The notes beneath the pieces are model-generated. The model searched no databases. It was not told the DNA's origin and was given only the letters and a program-made list of their open reading frames with translations. From the NCBI GenBank assembly GCA_963978895.1, contig OZ022247.1, positions 1,872,756 to 1,936,755 of the forward strand: a stretch of 64,000 nucleotides of DNA. The letters are read 5' to 3'. A program made the translations under genes and the position numbers. Source of the DNA: Erpobdella octoculata (lineage: Eukaryota > Annelida > Clitellata > Hirudinida > Erpobdellidae). Below, piece after piece: positions 62,729-64,000 of this stretch; the stretch's first letter is position 1; each line of letters opens with the position of its first letter.

Positions 62729-63909
62729 ACGCAAACAAAACTCACCAGCATTGCCTCATGAGCAATTTCAGTCCCTCGGGACATGTAGAAGGAACAGGGA
62801 GGTGGAGGCAGTTGCTCCCCACACCCCAGATGATGGCCGACGAATCAACATCCTTGTAGGGGATCTCGTGGGTCAACAACTCCCACAACACAACACCAAA
62901 TGACCTGTAAAATGAAATTTCATTTTTTTTCTTAAGGCAATTTATCATCTTAAAATAACTTTCTTTTCTCTTCTTTTTTTTCTTATAAAAGTTAAAAAAT
63001 GAAAACAAAACAGAAGAATTTTTTAGAATAAAAGAAAACCATTCATCAAGTTTACGATCTTCTTCCCTCACTACGAATCTTGGAAAGCAACCCGCAACCA
63101 TCCGAAACGGAATCAATTCAGAACGGATCCAAAAAAAACAACAGAATCATAAATTTCCACAAAAAATTCACAATACTAATTACGTCCAAAACAGAATTAC
63201 TTAGCATCCACGAGACAAAATTATGCAATATTAGTTTCTTCATTCGTTAAGCTGTGGTCAAGGACATCAATCGGCGGCCTGATATTCGTGGTCCTCCATG
63301 CTGATCGTGCGAATAAATTAATGACTGAACAGTTTTCAGAGAAGTGGCTTTAAAACAGTGTGAAATGTCGGCTCCGCCCTTAAAACACTGATAGGCCCTT
63401 TAATGAAATGATACATGACTATTGCTTGGCCGTTGTGCCTCATTTTTCTACCGAAAGAGTCGATAACAGTTGTGACTTATGACTTATTTTCAGAAAATTT
63501 TCTAGTACAGGTACTAACTTCTCTTGCAAAAATGGTCGACACCCGAGGGGGGCCTGGTTGCTCTTTTATTCGTGGAAGGTAGAATATCAATGATGATTAT
63601 AAATCTTCATAATAAATTGAGTCATCATAATTTAAGGACCCATCAAACCTGACCCCGCTCCCCATGCGACCAGGGGTTCAGGGTGTGTTAACCACGGAAA
63701 TTCTTCCAAATTACGATGCTTACTCGAAACGAAAACGTCTCAAAACTGACCAGATGTCGACTTTCTCGGAGCACGGCTCGTTCCTGATGACCTCGGGTGC
63801 CATCCAGGCGACGGTGCCGGCGAAGGACATCTTGGTGCTCTTGTCGGTCCACTCCCTGCTGGTCCCGAAGTCGCTTATTTTGATGACGTCGTTTTTTGAA
63901 ATTAGAATG
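52720..63909 (-). CDS. MAP3K13: DLK/LZK-type MAP3K (MAP3K12/13, wallenda), 5' part off window
   Basis: Eleven exons: 63751-63909, 62746-62904, 60655-60763, 60051-60160, 59449-59565, about 57110-57383, about 55683/55710-56744, 55434-55483, 54711-54827, 53120-53177 and 52720-52761. The kinase C-lobe reads [20 protein letters not shown], then [30 protein letters not shown], and [20 protein letters not shown] helical region ([13 protein letters not shown]) and leucine zipper ([20 protein letters not shown]) follow. Next come a basic/Ser-rich linker, an acidic [10 protein letters not shown] stretch, the [10 protein letters not shown] motif, and a short end [10 protein letters not shown]. In worms, flies and mammals this kinase drives p38/JNK signalling after axon injury. 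The N-lobe and start lie beyond the window. The boundaries of the long central exon are uncertain. The family is certain; the DLK-versus-LZK symbol is a choice. Confidence 0.93.
52925..52972. repeat. 23-bp tandem duplication
   Basis: AGTACTTTTGATATGCCCCC is present twice in tandem in the final DLK intron. Confidence 0.85.
53248..53312. repeat. (AAT)n and (CA)n microsatellites
   Basis: A short AAT array at 53248-53273 is followed by a CA tract, in the final part of the DLK gene. Confidence 0.85.
53316..53510 (+). mobile_element. Helitron-like 5' terminal fragment
   Basis: A|TCTATATATATAAAAATGAATG, followed by GGCGTTTATGCATTGCTACA and CATCCGATCGTAATGAAATT, resembles Helitron left ends. It stops at a TA tract without a recognisable 3' hairpin. 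Confidence 0.6.
53592..53905 (-). mobile_element. Helitron-like element with minisatellite, minus orientation
   Basis: The minus-strand 3' end is CCTGGGCAACGCCGGGT, then CTAG at 53592-53595 followed by T. The interior is about 200 bp of a CGTTCCCGGTCGCTGTCC-type minisatellite. The other end, read on the minus strand, is TATATATATATGAATGTTTG, matching the family's 5' end. It lies in an intron of the DLK gene. Confidence 0.7.
53940..54455 (+). mobile_element. Helitron-like element with minisatellite, plus orientation
   Basis: A long array of an 18-bp unit (CGGGAACGGGAAAGCGAC) is followed by AAAAACCTCTAAAAA, a hairpin (CCCGG-GCAACG-CCGGG), and CTAG at 54452-54455 followed by T. It forms an inverted pair with the element at 53592-53905. 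Frames reading ERERESDR or SRSRSLSR are repeat artefacts, not SR proteins. Confidence 0.7.
57064..57106. repeat. short (CAT)n at DLK exon end
   Basis: CAT repeats immediately after the predicted donor at 57110. Without splicing the frame would continue into poly-Met. Confidence 0.7.
57690..57900. repeat. 22-bp palindromic minisatellite (ACACATGTGTACGTATGGGC)
   Basis: About nine copies of CATACACATGTGTACGTATG plus GG. ACACATGTGT is self-complementary, so open frames appear on both strands and all are artefacts. In a DLK intron. Confidence 0.95.
58483..58531. repeat. (AAT)n microsatellite
   Basis: Short AAT array in a DLK intron. The preceding 58021-58255 holds the dispersed repeat shared with 42.3 kb and a decayed SINE family C head. 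Confidence 0.93.
58821..59041. mobile_element. Tc1/mariner-type MITE with TA target-site duplication
   Basis: TA, then CCGTATTTTTACGCGTAA, opens the element at 58821. The reverse complement of the right end is CCGTATTTTTATGCGTATAA, again flanked by TA. It is a 221-bp element with about 20-bp inverted repeats, a TA duplication and no coding capacity. This is the hallmark of a non-autonomous member of the Tc1/mariner superfamily. In a DLK intron. Confidence 0.85.
59164..59437. repeat. (AAT)n arrays with TTAATAATTATAATAATAA units
   Basis: AAT-rich degenerate repeats at 59164-59285 and a pure AAT run at 59398-59434, ending 12 bp from a DLK exon. Confidence 0.88.
60549..60597. repeat. (AAT)n microsatellite
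   Basis: Short AAT array in a DLK intron. Confidence 0.92.
60988..61195. repeat. (GAT)n-type duplicated segments
   Basis: GAT/GAC arrays at 60988-61066 and 61140-61193 alternate with similar unique phrases (ACCATAACAATAAAAT and CCCATAACAATAAAAT), suggesting duplication of a repeat-bearing segment. Confidence 0.85.
61440..61487. repeat. (CA)n microsatellite
   Basis: CA tract. The sequence 61590-61850 has loosely periodic AT-rich phrases with GCATAA and TATGCA but no gene. Confidence 0.85.
62226..62638. repeat. GAT-rich array and 21-bp GATGTTTACAGTAACGTTGA minisatellite
   Basis: GAT/GGT repeats at 62226-62340. About four copies of a 21-bp unit (TGGTGATGTTTACAGTAACG) lie at 62545-62630. In a DLK intron. 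Confidence 0.88.
62690..62732. repeat. (CA)n microsatellite
   Basis: CA tract 14 bp from the end of DLK exon 62746-62904. Confidence 0.93.
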
Positions 63910-64000
63910 CTTGAGCGGAGGAGAAGGAAAATTAAAAAATTCGATTTGAAAAATGAGCAAGAAAAACTTTAATTTACAGTTTTGTAGATACGAACTAGCA

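Noticed and set aside
62480..62734. Minus-strand [19 protein letters not shown] frame
   Set aside because: Encoded by the 21-bp GATGTTTACAGTAACG minisatellite.

Overview
This is a window of animal nuclear DNA. The evidence is spliced genes with GT-AG introns, an AT-rich background, and an unusually heavy load of microsatellites and minisatellites. There is one 200-bp assembly gap, at 15588-15787. The gene content (numb, WAC, hyccin, UBE2G2 and a DLK/LZK MAP3K) together with an unfamiliar lectin-CUB receptor fits a protostome invertebrate. I favour a lophotrochozoan such as an annelid or mollusc, but the sequence alone does not prove this.

Layout from left to right. Positions 1-7.4 kb hold simple repeats, transposon remnants and one candidate promoter/first exon near 4.25 kb. 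From 7.46 to 19.29 kb (+) is a membrane protein with SUEL lectin, CUB-like, sushi-like and transmembrane regions; its introns are swollen by microsatellites and its 5' exon was not found. From 20.76 to 23.04 kb (+) is a two-exon LRR-Ig surface protein with a duplicated Thr/Ser stalk. From 24.69 to 27.78 kb (+) is numb in seven exons. From 29.23 to 36.68 kb (-) is WAC in twelve exons. From 38.87 to 46.79 kb (-) is hyccin (FAM126) in eleven exons. From 47.14 to 48.74 kb (+) is UBE2G2 in five exons, divergent from hyccin with 356 bp between the start codons. From 52.72 kb to beyond the right edge (-) is the 3' two-thirds of a DLK/LZK kinase, from the DFG motif to the stop codon. Most exon junctions were checked for splice sites and reading-frame phase. 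The exceptions are the 3' end of the fifth lectin-gene exon and the two junctions around the long DLK exon.

The genes are not an operon and have no obvious shared pathway. Numb (endocytic cell-fate adaptor), WAC (nuclear adaptor), hyccin (plasma-membrane PI4K complex), UBE2G2 (ER-associated degradation) and DLK (axon stress signalling) act in different compartments.

The most interesting observations are these. Two tandem duplications in the DLK gene copy a splice site, and each would add an in-frame segment if the duplicate site were used. A short DLK exon carries the SDGLSD hexapeptide. A family of Helitron-like elements has a minisatellite lodged beside its 3' hairpin. There are several tRNA-derived SINEs and terminal-inverted-repeat MITEs, one with a clean TA target-site duplication. 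The lectin-CUB receptor has an architecture I do not recognise.
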